Counted from the stretch's first letter, positions 56,408-64,000 are shown. The stretch is DNA of 64,000 nt from DATBJJ01 sp036556425 (GCA_036556425.1 DATBJJ010000156.1:1-64000); one strand, 5' to 3'. Made by a program: numbers and translations. The notes: generated by a model not told the origin, from the letters alone.

Positions 56408-57022
56408 ATGGGCGTGAAGGAGCGACGCGAGCGGCAGAAGGGGCTGCTTCGGCAGGAGATTCTCGACGCCGCGCGCGACATCCTGGCGCGCGAGGGCTAC
56501 GAGGGGCTCTCGATGCGCAAGGTCGCCGACAAGATCGACTACTCGGCGACGGCGATCTACCTGCACTTCCAGGATCGCGACGATCTGGTCTTCTGCGTGT
56601 GCGAGGAGCTGATGGCCGGGCTCGTCAAGGAGCTGCAGGACGTCGCGAGCCGAAATCCGGATCCGCTCGTCGCGCTCAAGAAAGGGCTCCGCCGATACGT
56701 CGACTTCGGGCTTCGGCATCCGCAGCACTATCAGGCGACGTTCGGCATTCCGCACGGACGCGATCCGAAGAAAGAGGCGCGCCATCAGGAGCCCGGTACG
56801 ATGGGCATGCAGGCGTTCGGGTTCCTGCCGCGGCTCGTCGCGGAGTGCATCAAGCAGAAGAAGCTGGCGAAAGCCGACGTCCACACGGTGAGCTGCGCGC
56901 TCTGGGCGGGCATCCATGGGATCACGTCGCTCCTCATCGTGATGCCGAACTTCAAGTGGAACGATCCCAGCCGTGTCGCCGATCAGCTGATCACGATGAT
57001 GGTGGAGGGTCTGCGGACCTGA
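56408..57022 (+). CDS. TetR-family transcriptional regulator
   Basis: 204 residues from ATG 56408; a longer start at 56354 would place the operator palindrome inside the codons and is disfavoured. The N-terminal helix-turn-helix is typical (ILDAARDILAREGYEGLSMRKVADKIDYSATAIYLHFQDRDDLV). The C-terminal part (residues 70-200) matches the TetR_C WHG-type ligand domain (GLRHPQHYQATFGIP, CALWAGIHGITSLLI), where the WAGIHG helix is diagnostic. It probably represses itself and the NIPSNAP-type gene two bases downstream through the upstream palindrome. The inducer is unknown. Confidence 0.9.
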   Translation: MGVKERRERQKGLLRQEILDAARDILAREGYEGLSMRKVADKIDYSATAIYLHFQDRDDLVFCVCEELMAGLVKELQDVASRNPDPLVALKKGLRRYVDFGLRHPQHYQATFGIPHGRDPKKEARHQEPGTMGMQAFGFLPRLVAECIKQKKLAKADVHTVSCALWAGIHGITSLLIVMPNFKWNDPSRVADQLITMMVEGLRT

Positions 57023-57024
57023 CT

Positions 57025-57825
57025 ATGCAGAGAAGAGATTTCCTCGTATCGACAGTCGGGGCGGCGTTGACGGCGCATGCGGCTCGAGCGCAAGGACCAG
57101 GGTCCTCGCCGGCCGCGCCGGCTCGCGAATTCTACGCGTGGCGTCAGTACGCGCTGCGCAATGGAACGCAGGGCCGGCGGCTCGCCGAGTATCTTCAAGC
57201 GGCGATTCCCGCGCTGAACAAACTCGGGCACTCGCCGATCGGCGTCTTCGAGGTGACGACGGGTCTTCCGACGCCGACGGTGTTCGTGCTGACGCCGTCG
57301 CCGTCGCTCGATCGCCTGGCGGCGATCGAGGCGGGGCTCGAGAAAGACGACGCGTTCGTGAAAGGCGCGGAGCCGTACCTCGCGGCGACGGCGGCCGATC
57401 CGGTCTACGTGCGGCAGGAGGTGTCGCTCTTCCACGCGTTTCCCAATGTGCCACGCATTGAAATTCCGGCGGGAACCGCGTCGAAGTCGCCGCGGATCTT
57501 CGAGCTCCGCACCTACGAGAGCCACAACGAGCGCGCGCATCGCTTGAAGATGCGGATGTTCACCGAGCTCGGCGAGACGGCCATCTTCCGGCGCGCCGGC
57601 CTGACGCCCGTGTTCTTCGGCCAGACGATCGCCGGCCCCCGCATGCCGAGCTTCACCTACATGCTCGTGCACGAGAACCTGGCGGCGCGCGAAAAGAGTT
57701 GGGATGCGTTCCGGACGGATCCGGACTGGAAGAAGCTCGCGTCGACGCCCGGCTACGCCGACGCCGAGATCGTCTCGAACATCACCACCGTGTTGCTGCG
57801 GCCGGCCTCGTACTCGCAGCTCTGA
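57025..57825 (+). CDS. Exported NIPSNAP-family protein
   Basis: 266 residues beginning MQRRDFLVSTVGAALTAHAARAQ, a secretion signal with weak Tat character. Two ferredoxin-like NIPSNAP modules follow: FYAWRQYALRNGTQGRRLAEYLQ (about 35-130) and FELRTYESHNERAHRLKMRMF (about 155-260). The family has uncertain function; many bacterial members are secreted and accompany catabolic genes. It starts two bases after the TetR stop, so it is almost certainly cotranscribed with the regulator. Confidence 0.85.
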   Translation: MQRRDFLVSTVGAALTAHAARAQGPGSSPAAPAREFYAWRQYALRNGTQGRRLAEYLQAAIPALNKLGHSPIGVFEVTTGLPTPTVFVLTPSPSLDRLAAIEAGLEKDDAFVKGAEPYLAATAADPVYVRQEVSLFHAFPNVPRIEIPAGTASKSPRIFELRTYESHNERAHRLKMRMFTELGETAIFRRAGLTPVFFGQTIAGPRMPSFTYMLVHENLAAREKSWDAFRTDPDWKKLASTPGYADAEIVSNITTVLLRPASYSQL

Positions 57826-57827
57826 TA

Positions 57828-57841
57828 GCAATCTGCAATCT
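57828..57841. repeat. Two-unit GCAATCT heptamer repeat
   Basis: Two perfect tandem copies of GCAATCT fill most of the 18-base gap between the convergent NIPSNAP and ADOP stop codons. Confidence 0.6.
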
Positions 57842-57843
57842 GC

Positions 57844-60348
57844 TTATTCCCACCGCAAGGCGCGCATCGGATCGATGCGCGACGCGCGATGCGCGGGGAT
57901 CGTGCCCGCCGCGAGCGCGACGAGCGCGAGGACGAGCGTCGATCCCATGAGCACGGCGGGATCGGAGCCCTGGAGCTGATAGAGCAGCGACCGCGCGCCG
58001 CGGCTCGCCCAGACGGCCGCCGTGAGGCCAATCGCGGCGCCGACGATCGTCATCAGGCCGACCTGCCGCAGCATCATCGCGCGCACGCGGCCGGGCGCCG
58101 CGCCGAGCGCCATGCGCAGGCCGATCTCGCGCGTGCGCTGCGTCACCGTGTAGGCGAGGACACCATACAGGCCGACGGCCGCGAGAAGCGTCGCGAGCGT
58201 CGCGAACGCCGCGGACAGCGTCGTGATCATGCGATCCATGAAGACGTTGTTCCGCACCTGCTGCGACATCGTGCGCAGGTTCTCGACCGGGAGATTCGCG
58301 TCGAGCGACGCGACGATCCTCGGCAGCGCGGCGAGCGCGCCCGCCGGATCGTTGGCCGTGCGCACGTAGTACGTCATCGATCCCGGCCGCTCGTTCTGCA
58401 GGTACGGCCTGAAGAAGAGCGGCGGCACCTCGCCCTTGACGTCGCTGTACTTCGCGTTCTGCACGAGCCCGACGATTTGAACGTCCATCGGCTGCTTGGC
58501 TCCGCTGTAGCCCATTCGCTTGCCGACCGCATCCCGCCCGAGATTGAACTTCTTCGCGAACGCCTCGTTGACGATCGCGACCTTCGGCGCGCCGAGGATG
58601 TCCGCGCGCGTGAACTCGCGGCCGGACAGGAGCGGCACCCCCAACATCTTGAAGTAGCCGGCGCTCACTTCGTTGAACCGTGAGTTGCTGTCGACGTCGG
58701 GCCCCGTCTTGAACCCCTCCACTTGCAGGTCCGTTCCCCAACTGCTGCCGGCGAGGATCGGCACGAGCGCCGCGGACACGCCGGTGGCGCCCGGCATCGC
58801 GGCGAGCTCTTCCTCGAGCCGGGTGTAGAGCGCGCGGGTCCTCTCGGACGTGTACGCGTTCAACTGCGGCGACACGCCGAACGTCACGACGCTGTCGATG
58901 TTCGCGCCGAGATCGACGCGGCTGATGTTGACGAGGCTCTTCGTGAACATGCCGGCCGACGCGAGCAGCGTCATCGAGATCGCGATCTGCGCGGTGGCGA
59001 GCGTCGTGCGGAAGCGCTGCGCGGCCCGGTTGCCGGCCGGCTGTCCCGCCTGGCCCTTCAGCGTGGGCAGTAGATCAGGGCGTGTGCTGTGCAGCGCCGG
59101 GAACAGGCCGAAGAGCACGCCGGTTCCAATCGACAGCGCGGCCGCGAAGAAGAACACGGGCGTGCTAATCGCGATCGGCAATGTCGTCGCGATGTCTTCC
59201 GGAAGAAGCGAGAGGATCAAGTCGAGCGTCCAGCGCGCGACGAGCATTCCGGCGAAGCCGCCGCAGAGCGCGAGCAGGCACGATTCGACGAGGAGCTGCG
59301 CGACGAGCTGGCGCCGCGTCGCGCCGAGGGAGAGACGCACGGCCATCTCCGTCGCGCGTGACGCGGCTCTCGCGAGCAGCAGGTTCGCGATGTTCGCGCA
59401 CGCGATCAACAGCACGAGCCCCGTCACGCTGAAGAGAATGAGCAGCGGCGTGCGTGCCTCGCCGTGCACGCTGCTCTGGCCGCGCCAGCCGTTCTCGAGG
59501 ACGACGCTCTTCGTTTTGAAGCGCGCCATCGTCTGATCGCTCATACCCTTCTGCAGCGGCGCTTCGACGTCGGCCAGAATCTGGCGGTACGGCACGTTGA
59601 TCATCACCGACGCCTGATCCATCGAGACGCCGGGCCTCAGACGCGCGAAGAGATAGGCCCAATAGCTGCGACGGTTGTCCAATCTGAAATTGTTCGGTTC
59701 GATCAGCATGCGCATCGTCATCGGCACGAACACCTGCGGCGTCGCACCGAGCGTCGTGCCGGTGAAGCCGCGCGGCGCGACGCCGACGATCGTCAGCGAC
59801 TGGCCATTCACGATCAGCGTGTCGTCGAGCACGTTCGGATTGCCGCCGAGCCGCGACTGCCACCAGCCGTAATTGAGCACCGCGACCGGCGATTGTCCCT
59901 GCGCCCGCTCGTCGTCCGGCGTCAGCAAGCGGCCCAACGCGGGTTGGACGCCGAGAACCGGGAAGTAGCTGCCGGACACGTACATCCCTTCGCCGCTGAG
60001 CGTCTGCCCGCGATAGGAGAGATTCGCGCCGAACGTCCGGTGCGCCGCGATGCTCGTGAAGACCGTCTGCACGCGCTCGAGATCGCGGAACATCGGATAG
60101 CTGAACACCTCTTCGCAATCGCCGGCCTGCGAGCAGCTCTGCCCGCCGGGCTTCGGTCCGGGGGCGGCGAGGTTCACCAAACGGCCAGGGTCGGGCACGG
60201 GCAGCGATCGCAGCAGCATCTGATCGAACAGCGAGAAGATCGCCGCGTTCGCGCCGATCCCCAGAGCGAGCGAGACGATGGCGACGAACGTGACGAACGG
60301 CGTCTTGACGAGCGTGCGGCCGGCGAGCTTCAGGTTGTGGATGATCAT
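57844..60348 (-). CDS. ADOP-type ABC transporter permease
   Basis: 834 residues, third member of the family here. The N-terminal KTPFVTFVAIVSLALGIGANAAIFSLFDQ, the periplasmic MacB-PCD domain, LLIACANIANLLLARAASRATEMAVRLSLGA and the second-half YTVTQRTREIGLRMALGAAPGRVR mark the internal duplication. It ends in ALRWE like the copy at 29551. There is no ATPase partner. The ATG is three bases after the PfkB stop, so the permease is probably cotranscribed with the sugar kinase gene upstream. Confidence 0.92.
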   Translation of the reverse strand: MIIHNLKLAGRTLVKTPFVTFVAIVSLALGIGANAAIFSLFDQMLLRSLPVPDPGRLVNLAAPGPKPGGQSCSQAGDCEEVFSYPMFRDLERVQTVFTSIAAHRTFGANLSYRGQTLSGEGMYVSGSYFPVLGVQPALGRLLTPDDERAQGQSPVAVLNYGWWQSRLGGNPNVLDDTLIVNGQSLTIVGVAPRGFTGTTLGATPQVFVPMTMRMLIEPNNFRLDNRRSYWAYLFARLRPGVSMDQASVMINVPYRQILADVEAPLQKGMSDQTMARFKTKSVVLENGWRGQSSVHGEARTPLLILFSVTGLVLLIACANIANLLLARAASRATEMAVRLSLGATRRQLVAQLLVESCLLALCGGFAGMLVARWTLDLILSLLPEDIATTLPIAISTPVFFFAAALSIGTGVLFGLFPALHSTRPDLLPTLKGQAGQPAGNRAAQRFRTTLATAQIAISMTLLASAGMFTKSLVNISRVDLGANIDSVVTFGVSPQLNAYTSERTRALYTRLEEELAAMPGATGVSAALVPILAGSSWGTDLQVEGFKTGPDVDSNSRFNEVSAGYFKMLGVPLLSGREFTRADILGAPKVAIVNEAFAKKFNLGRDAVGKRMGYSGAKQPMDVQIVGLVQNAKYSDVKGEVPPLFFRPYLQNERPGSMTYYVRTANDPAGALAALPRIVASLDANLPVENLRTMSQQVRNNVFMDRMITTLSAAFATLATLLAAVGLYGVLAYTVTQRTREIGLRMALGAAPGRVRAMMLRQVGLMTIVGAAIGLTAAVWASRGARSLLYQLQGSDPAVLMGSTLVLALVALAAGTIPAHRASRIDPMRALRWE

Positions 60349-60358
60349 GGGTCAGACC
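60349..60358. repeat. GGGTCAGACC element at the PfkB-ADOP junction
   Basis: This near-palindrome spans the PfkB stop codon and the three-base gap before the ADOP start. It resembles the perfect element at 55901. Confidence 0.4.
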
Positions 60359-61284
60359 TTCGGAGCTTCGAGCGTTCGACTGTCGAGCATACGGACGACA
60401 TCGTCCAACGCCGGCACCGCGTCGATCGCGCCGGGCCGCGTGCAGCTGACGGCCGCCGCGGCGTTCGCGAAGCGCAAGAGCGCCCGCGGCCGCTCGCCGC
60501 GCAGCAAGCCGTAGATGAACGCGCCGCGAAATACGTCGCCGGCGCCGGTCGTGTCGACGGCGTCGACGCTGAACGCGGGCTCGTGATAGAGCACGTCGCC
60601 GTCGAGGATCATCGCGCCCGCGCGCCCGAGCGTCACGCAGAGCATCGTCGCGTGGCGCGCGCGCAGCTTCCGCAGCGCGCCCTCCATGTCGCGTTCGCCC
60701 GTCAGCGCGGACGGCACGTGCTCCGCGAGGATCGGAATGCTGACCGCGCCGACGAGCTCCTCGGTCCGATCGGTGACGCGATCGATGTCGCTCGTCACGA
60801 TCGCTCCGGATTGCCGCGCGCGGGTCGCCGCGCGTATCGCGCCTTCCTGATCCACGTCGTCGACGTGCACGATCCGCGCGGAGGCGAGGAGCTCGGGCGA
60901 CAACTCGTCGGGCTTCAGCGCGAGCCCTTCGTCGCGGCTCCAGAGAACGATGCGCTCGCCCGTGCGCTCGTCGACGAGAATCGCCGCGAATTGATTCGGC
61001 CCGTCGTGGACGTGCGCATCCGCGACGTCGATGCCGCGCCGCAGAAGCTCGTCGTGAATGCGGCGGCCGTTCTCGTCGGATCCGAGAATCCCGGCGAATT
61101 TCGATCGAAGGCCGAGGGACGCGCAGGTCGCGAGCGCCGTCGCCGTCTGGCCGCCGCACGACACGTTGTGGCTCGAGATGCGGATCTTCGCGTGAGGTCC
61201 GTCCGCCTCGGGCAGCACGGGCAGCCGGTAGACGTAGTCGACAGATGTGGCGCCAATCCCGATGACATCCCAGGGGAGAGTCAT
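60352..61284 (-). CDS. PfkB-family carbohydrate kinase
   Basis: 310 residues of the ribokinase/PfkB superfamily. The N-terminal substrate region (IGIGATSVDYVYRLP, NVSCGGQTATALATCASLG) and the C-terminal signature DAVDTTGAGDVFRGAFIYGL, which holds the catalytic Asp and the anion hole, are both intact. It phosphorylates a sugar or sugar-like alcohol with ATP in the cytoplasm; the substrate is not resolved between ribokinase, fructokinase and adenosine-kinase-like types. TATACT ends nine bases before the ATG. It is divergent from the TonB receptor across a palindromic heptamer array. Confidence 0.9.
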   Translation of the reverse strand: MTLPWDVIGIGATSVDYVYRLPVLPEADGPHAKIRISSHNVSCGGQTATALATCASLGLRSKFAGILGSDENGRRIHDELLRRGIDVADAHVHDGPNQFAAILVDERTGERIVLWSRDEGLALKPDELSPELLASARIVHVDDVDQEGAIRAATRARQSGAIVTSDIDRVTDRTEELVGAVSIPILAEHVPSALTGERDMEGALRKLRARHATMLCVTLGRAGAMILDGDVLYHEPAFSVDAVDTTGAGDVFRGAFIYGLLRGERPRALLRFANAAAAVSCTRPGAIDAVPALDDVVRMLDSRTLEAPKV

Positions 61285-61293
61285 GACTGTGTG

Positions 61294-61299
61294 AGTATA
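61294..61299 (-). promoter_or_regulatory. -10-like element of the PfkB gene (near-leaderless)
   Basis: TATACT on the minus strand ends nine bases before the ATG at 61284. Upstream promoter sequence would lie inside the heptamer array. Confidence 0.5.
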
Positions 61300-61388
61300 G
61301 CTTCCAGCTTCCAGCTTCCAGCTTCCAGCTCCGAGCTACCAGCTGGTAGCTGGCAGCTGGCAGCTGGAAGCTGGGAGCTGGGAGCTAC
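61299..61388. repeat. Palindromic AGCTNNN heptamer array in a divergent promoter
   Basis: Twelve full 7-bp units plus a partial one, all starting AGCT in unbroken register. The first four are AGCTTCC, then AGCTCCG and AGCTACC; after the centre they become AGCTGGT, AGCTGGC, AGCTGGA and AGCTGGG. The centre (61334-61351) is an 18-base perfect palindrome, and the two halves are near-complementary over the whole 90 bases. Confidence 0.95.
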
Positions 61389-61390
61389 AG

Positions 61391-61396
61391 TACAAT
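61391..61396 (+). promoter_or_regulatory. -10-like element of the TonB receptor gene (leaderless)
   Basis: TACAAT ends exactly six bases before the ATG at 61403. No ribosome site is present, and the sequence upstream is the heptamer array. Confidence 0.5.
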
Positions 61397-61402
61397 CCCC
61401 CA

Positions 61403-63607
61403 ATGCCGCGCGTGTTTTCGCTCCTCGCTGCGCTCGTACTCGGGGTAGCCGTTGCGCCGGTTCACGCCGCGCAATCCAACGGCGCCGTTGCCGGCGTCGT
61501 GCTCGATGCGTCCGGCGCGCCGATTGCCGGCGCGACCGTGTCGGTGGAAATCGGAGGCAAAGCGGGCGCGTCGGCCGAGACCGGCGCCGACGGGCGGTTC
61601 AGCATCGAGGGCGTCGCGTCGCGCGACGCGAGGCTTCGCGTTCGCGCGAACGGATTCGCGGAATCAGTCGCCACGATTGACGGCGGTCCGGGTCCGGTGC
61701 GTGTCGTGCTCCATCCGCGGCCGCTGTCGGAGTCGGTGACGGTCACCGCTTCGCGCGGCGCGACCGGAGTCGACACCGCGGCGAGCGCGTCGGTCGTCTC
61801 GTCCGCCGAGCTTCTCACGTCCGCCGCGGGCGCGATCGACGACGCGTTGCGCAACACGCCGGGCTTCAGCCTGTTTCGCCGATCGTCGTCTCGCGTCGCG
61901 AACCCGACGACACAGGGCGTGACGCTGCGCGGCGTGTCGGGCTCGGGCGCGAGCCGCACGCTCGTCGTGGCGGACGGATGGGCGCTGAACGATCCGTTTG
62001 GAAGCTGGGTCTACTGGAATCGCATCCCGATTGCCGCGGTCGATCGCATCGAAGTCGTGCGAGGCGCGACGGGCGATCTCTACGGCGCCGAAGCGCTGGG
62101 CGGCGTGATCCAGGTCTTGACGCTCGATGCCGATCGGCCGCGGCTGCGCGCGCTCGTCGAGGGCGGATCGCCCTCCACCGTGCGCACGTCGGCGTTCGGC
62201 GGACGGCCGTTCGGCAACTGGCTCTTCTCCGGCGGCGGCGAGGTGCAGCGCACGGGCGGGGCGTTCGTGATCGCCAAGGATGCGCGCGGCTCCGTCGACA
62301 CCCGAGCCGACAGCGACTATCAATCAGGTTTCGGATCGGCGGGCTACGCGCGCCATGGCGTGCGAGCGACGATGCGCGTTCACGTGGCAACCGAAGAGCG
62401 CAACAACGGCACGCGTCTCCAGGTGAACGACACCGAGTGGCGCCAGGTGTCGGGCGACGTGAGCGGATCGGCCGCCGGCGGATTCTGGACCGCGCGCGTC
62501 ACCGGCGGCAGCCAGGACTATTTCCAGACGTTCACCGCCGTCACCACCGATCGGCAATCGGAACGGCTCACGATGGATCAGACGATACCGGGAGGCTTCT
62601 TCACTGCCGCCGGGCAATGGATCCGCACGTGGCGCCGCATCGACATCCTTGCCGGCATCGAGGGACGCCGCACAACCGCCGACGTCACCGAAACGCGTTA
62701 TCCGGTGACCGGGTCGCCGACGATCGTGCCGACGCCCGACCTCAGCGAGCACAGCGTGTCGGCGTTCGGCCGCGTGCGCGTCGCGCTCGCGAGCGATCTC
62801 TCGCTCGTCCTCGGCGCGCGCGGCGATTGGTGGGATTCGCGTCAATCGCTCGACTTCTTCAGCCCGCGCGCGGCGCTGACCTGGCGCGCGACGGACGCGG
62901 TCTCGCTGCAGTTCTCCGCGTCGCGCGCGTACCGCACGCCGACGCTCAACGAGCTCTATCGCGGGTTCCGCGCCGGCAATACGCAAACAAACCCGAACCC
63001 GCTGCTCGAGCCCGAGCGGCTCACGAGCATCGAAGGGGGCGTCCTCGTGGGCACACGCCGCGCGTCGGTGCGCGCGACCGTTTTCCACAACACCCTCGAT
63101 GAAGCCATCTCGAACGTGACCTTGTCGACGACCCCGGCGCTCATCACGCGCGAGCGTCAGAACACCGACGAGGTGGGCGCCTCAGGCGTCGAGCTCGAGG
63201 GCGACGTGCGGCCGCACCCGCGCGTGACGCTGTCGCTCTTCGGCGCGTTCATGTCGGCCCACTACAACGACACGCCGAAGCAGCCGGCCATCCAGGGGAA
63301 TCGCGTGCCGCAGGTGCCGCGCTATCACGTGGGCGCGGGCGCGATCGCCGAGGTACCCCGCGCGGCGACGTTCTCAATACAGGTGCGATTCACCGGCGAT
63401 CAGTTCGACGATGATCTGAACACGCTGACGCTCGAGCACTACGTCGTCGTGGACGCGTCGGCGACGCGGCAGGTGAGCCGGACGTTCCATTTGTTCGTTG
63501 GCGTCGAGAACCTGTTCGACGTCGAGTACGACGTCGGCAGGACGCCGGTGCGGAGCATCGGATGGCCGCGCACGGTTCGCGCGGGCATCCGATTGTTCAT
63601 GCCCTAA
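61403..63607 (+). CDS. TonB-dependent receptor with carboxypeptidase-regulatory domain (vitamin/metal-chelate type)
   Basis: 734 residues with a signal peptide ending near VHAA23. A short carboxypeptidase-regulatory domain (residues 28-110: GVVLDASGAPIAGATVSVEI) precedes a plug (VTVTASRGATGVDTAASASVV, DDALRNTPGFSLFRR, TTQGVTLRGVSGSGASRTLVVADGW, IEVVRGATGDLYGAEALGGVIQV) and a barrel of about 22 strands. The plug and length resemble BtuB/FepA-type receptors rather than the larger Oar-like one at 18593. The protein ends IRLFMP instead of with an aromatic residue. It probably takes up a chelate or cofactor; no adjacent ABC importer is present. Confidence 0.92.
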   Translation: MPRVFSLLAALVLGVAVAPVHAAQSNGAVAGVVLDASGAPIAGATVSVEIGGKAGASAETGADGRFSIEGVASRDARLRVRANGFAESVATIDGGPGPVRVVLHPRPLSESVTVTASRGATGVDTAASASVVSSAELLTSAAGAIDDALRNTPGFSLFRRSSSRVANPTTQGVTLRGVSGSGASRTLVVADGWALNDPFGSWVYWNRIPIAAVDRIEVVRGATGDLYGAEALGGVIQVLTLDADRPRLRALVEGGSPSTVRTSAFGGRPFGNWLFSGGGEVQRTGGAFVIAKDARGSVDTRADSDYQSGFGSAGYARHGVRATMRVHVATEERNNGTRLQVNDTEWRQVSGDVSGSAAGGFWTARVTGGSQDYFQTFTAVTTDRQSERLTMDQTIPGGFFTAAGQWIRTWRRIDILAGIEGRRTTADVTETRYPVTGSPTIVPTPDLSEHSVSAFGRVRVALASDLSLVLGARGDWWDSRQSLDFFSPRAALTWRATDAVSLQFSASRAYRTPTLNELYRGFRAGNTQTNPNPLLEPERLTSIEGGVLVGTRRASVRATVFHNTLDEAISNVTLSTTPALITRERQNTDEVGASGVELEGDVRPHPRVTLSLFGAFMSAHYNDTPKQPAIQGNRVPQVPRYHVGAGAIAEVPRAATFSIQVRFTGDQFDDDLNTLTLEHYVVVDASATRQVSRTFHLFVGVENLFDVEYDVGRTPVRSIGWPRTVRAGIRLFMP

Positions 63608-64000
63608 GCAGCCGTCGCGGCTCTTTTCCCCAGCACGTCGCCGAAGACGGCGACGGCTTTCTTCATCTCGTCCATGGTGCCGAACGAGAGGCGCGCGTGC
63701 GTCTTCTCGAACGGCGGGAAATCGCGCGCGATGAGGACGCCTTTCTTGCGGCACGCCTCCCTGAACTCCTTCGCCGGGCGGCCGATCTCCACGAACATGA
63801 AGTTCGCCTGAGAGGCCGTCGGCTTCATGCCGCGGTCGGCGAACCACTTCATCGTGAAGTCGCGCGAGGCGGTGTTGCGCGCCCGCTCCGCCGTGATGAA
63901 CGACGGATCCTGTTCGACGGCCGCGAGCGCGGCGTGCATCGCGAGGACGTTCAGCGAGCTCGTCCCCGACCCCGCGTCCCACTCTCGCATCTTCTTGATC
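63604..64000 (-). CDS. Class I/II aminotransferase (HisC-like), C-terminal part
   Basis: Partial gene; it continues beyond the window end, and 131 codons are visible. The sequence SSLNVLAMHAALAAVEQDPSF, FTMKWFADRGMKPTASQANFMFVEIGRP, KGVLIARDFPPFEKTHARLSFGTMDEM matches the small C-terminal domain of histidinol-phosphate-type aminotransferases, including the Arg that binds the substrate carboxylate or phosphate (RLSFGT). The PLP lysine lies outside the window. It converges with the TonB gene, overlapping it by four bases. Confidence 0.85.
   Translation of the reverse strand, partial: IKKMREWDAGSGTSSLNVLAMHAALAAVEQDPSFITAERARNTASRDFTMKWFADRGMKPTASQANFMFVEIGRPAKEFREACRKKGVLIARDFPPFEKTHARLSFGTMDEMKKAVAVFGDVLGKRAATAA

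Overview
The window is a GC-rich, densely coding chromosomal segment, most likely from an Acidobacteriota bacterium of the Vicinamibacteria type. The evidence is family content: three MacB-like orphan permeases of the ADOP kind (acidobacterial duplicated orphan permease), three VWFA-related acidobacterial-domain proteins, an exported sortilin/BNR-type propeller protein, two TonB-dependent receptors with carboxypeptidase-regulatory N-domains, and a Ser/Thr kinase fused to an extracytoplasmic PD40-type propeller. These receptors and signal peptides indicate a Gram-negative envelope. No rRNA, tRNA, CRISPR array, prophage, integrase or transposase was recognised. No stretch above 300 bases lacks a gene; the longest gaps are about 190-220 bases (16891-17079 and 34733-34952).

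Layout. 1-888: 3' end of a class II ribonucleotide reductase. 1010-7832 (+): a membrane protein, then a tightly overlapping run (HAD hydrolase, membrane protein, aminotransferase, methyltransferase, EamA exporter), a small helical protein and an exported phosphodiesterase. 7816-14164 (-): lhr helicase, sugar isomerase/epimerase and PQQ-type sugar dehydrogenase. 14299-18465: a PhcB-like methyltransferase (+), then an APC permease, a BON protein and argG (-). 18593-29029: TonB receptor, VWFA protein, TPR protein, M20 peptidase, metallophosphoesterase, small exported protein, second VWFA protein. 29073-35516: arfB, two divergent ADOP permeases, a double-BON protein. 35562-40055: a HupE/UreJ-like protein divergent from tandem NHL-propeller paralogues, then a small beta-barrel protein. 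40068-53099: exported M1 and S9 peptidases, NmrA-like protein, alpha/beta hydrolase, two exported proteins, the sortilin-like propeller, an outer-membrane barrel and an NTF2-like protein. 53168-64000: kinase plus coupled small protein, TetR regulator with NIPSNAP-type protein, third ADOP permease with a PfkB kinase, second TonB receptor and a truncated aminotransferase.

The main theme is envelope and secreted functions: receptors, peptidases, propellers and VWFA proteins, mixed with housekeeping genes. I did not find a convincing new defence, mobile or biosynthetic system. The strongest unexplained signal is in the spacers. At least twelve loci carry tandem arrays of heptanucleotide units in 7-bp register. 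Each has its own unit sequence, and they lie at gene ends, in divergent promoters or inside signal-peptide codons. Several genes also have a -10-like hexamer only 6-9 nt before the start codon, which suggests leaderless mRNAs. One 26-bp divergent spacer has two overlapping -10 boxes on opposite strands.
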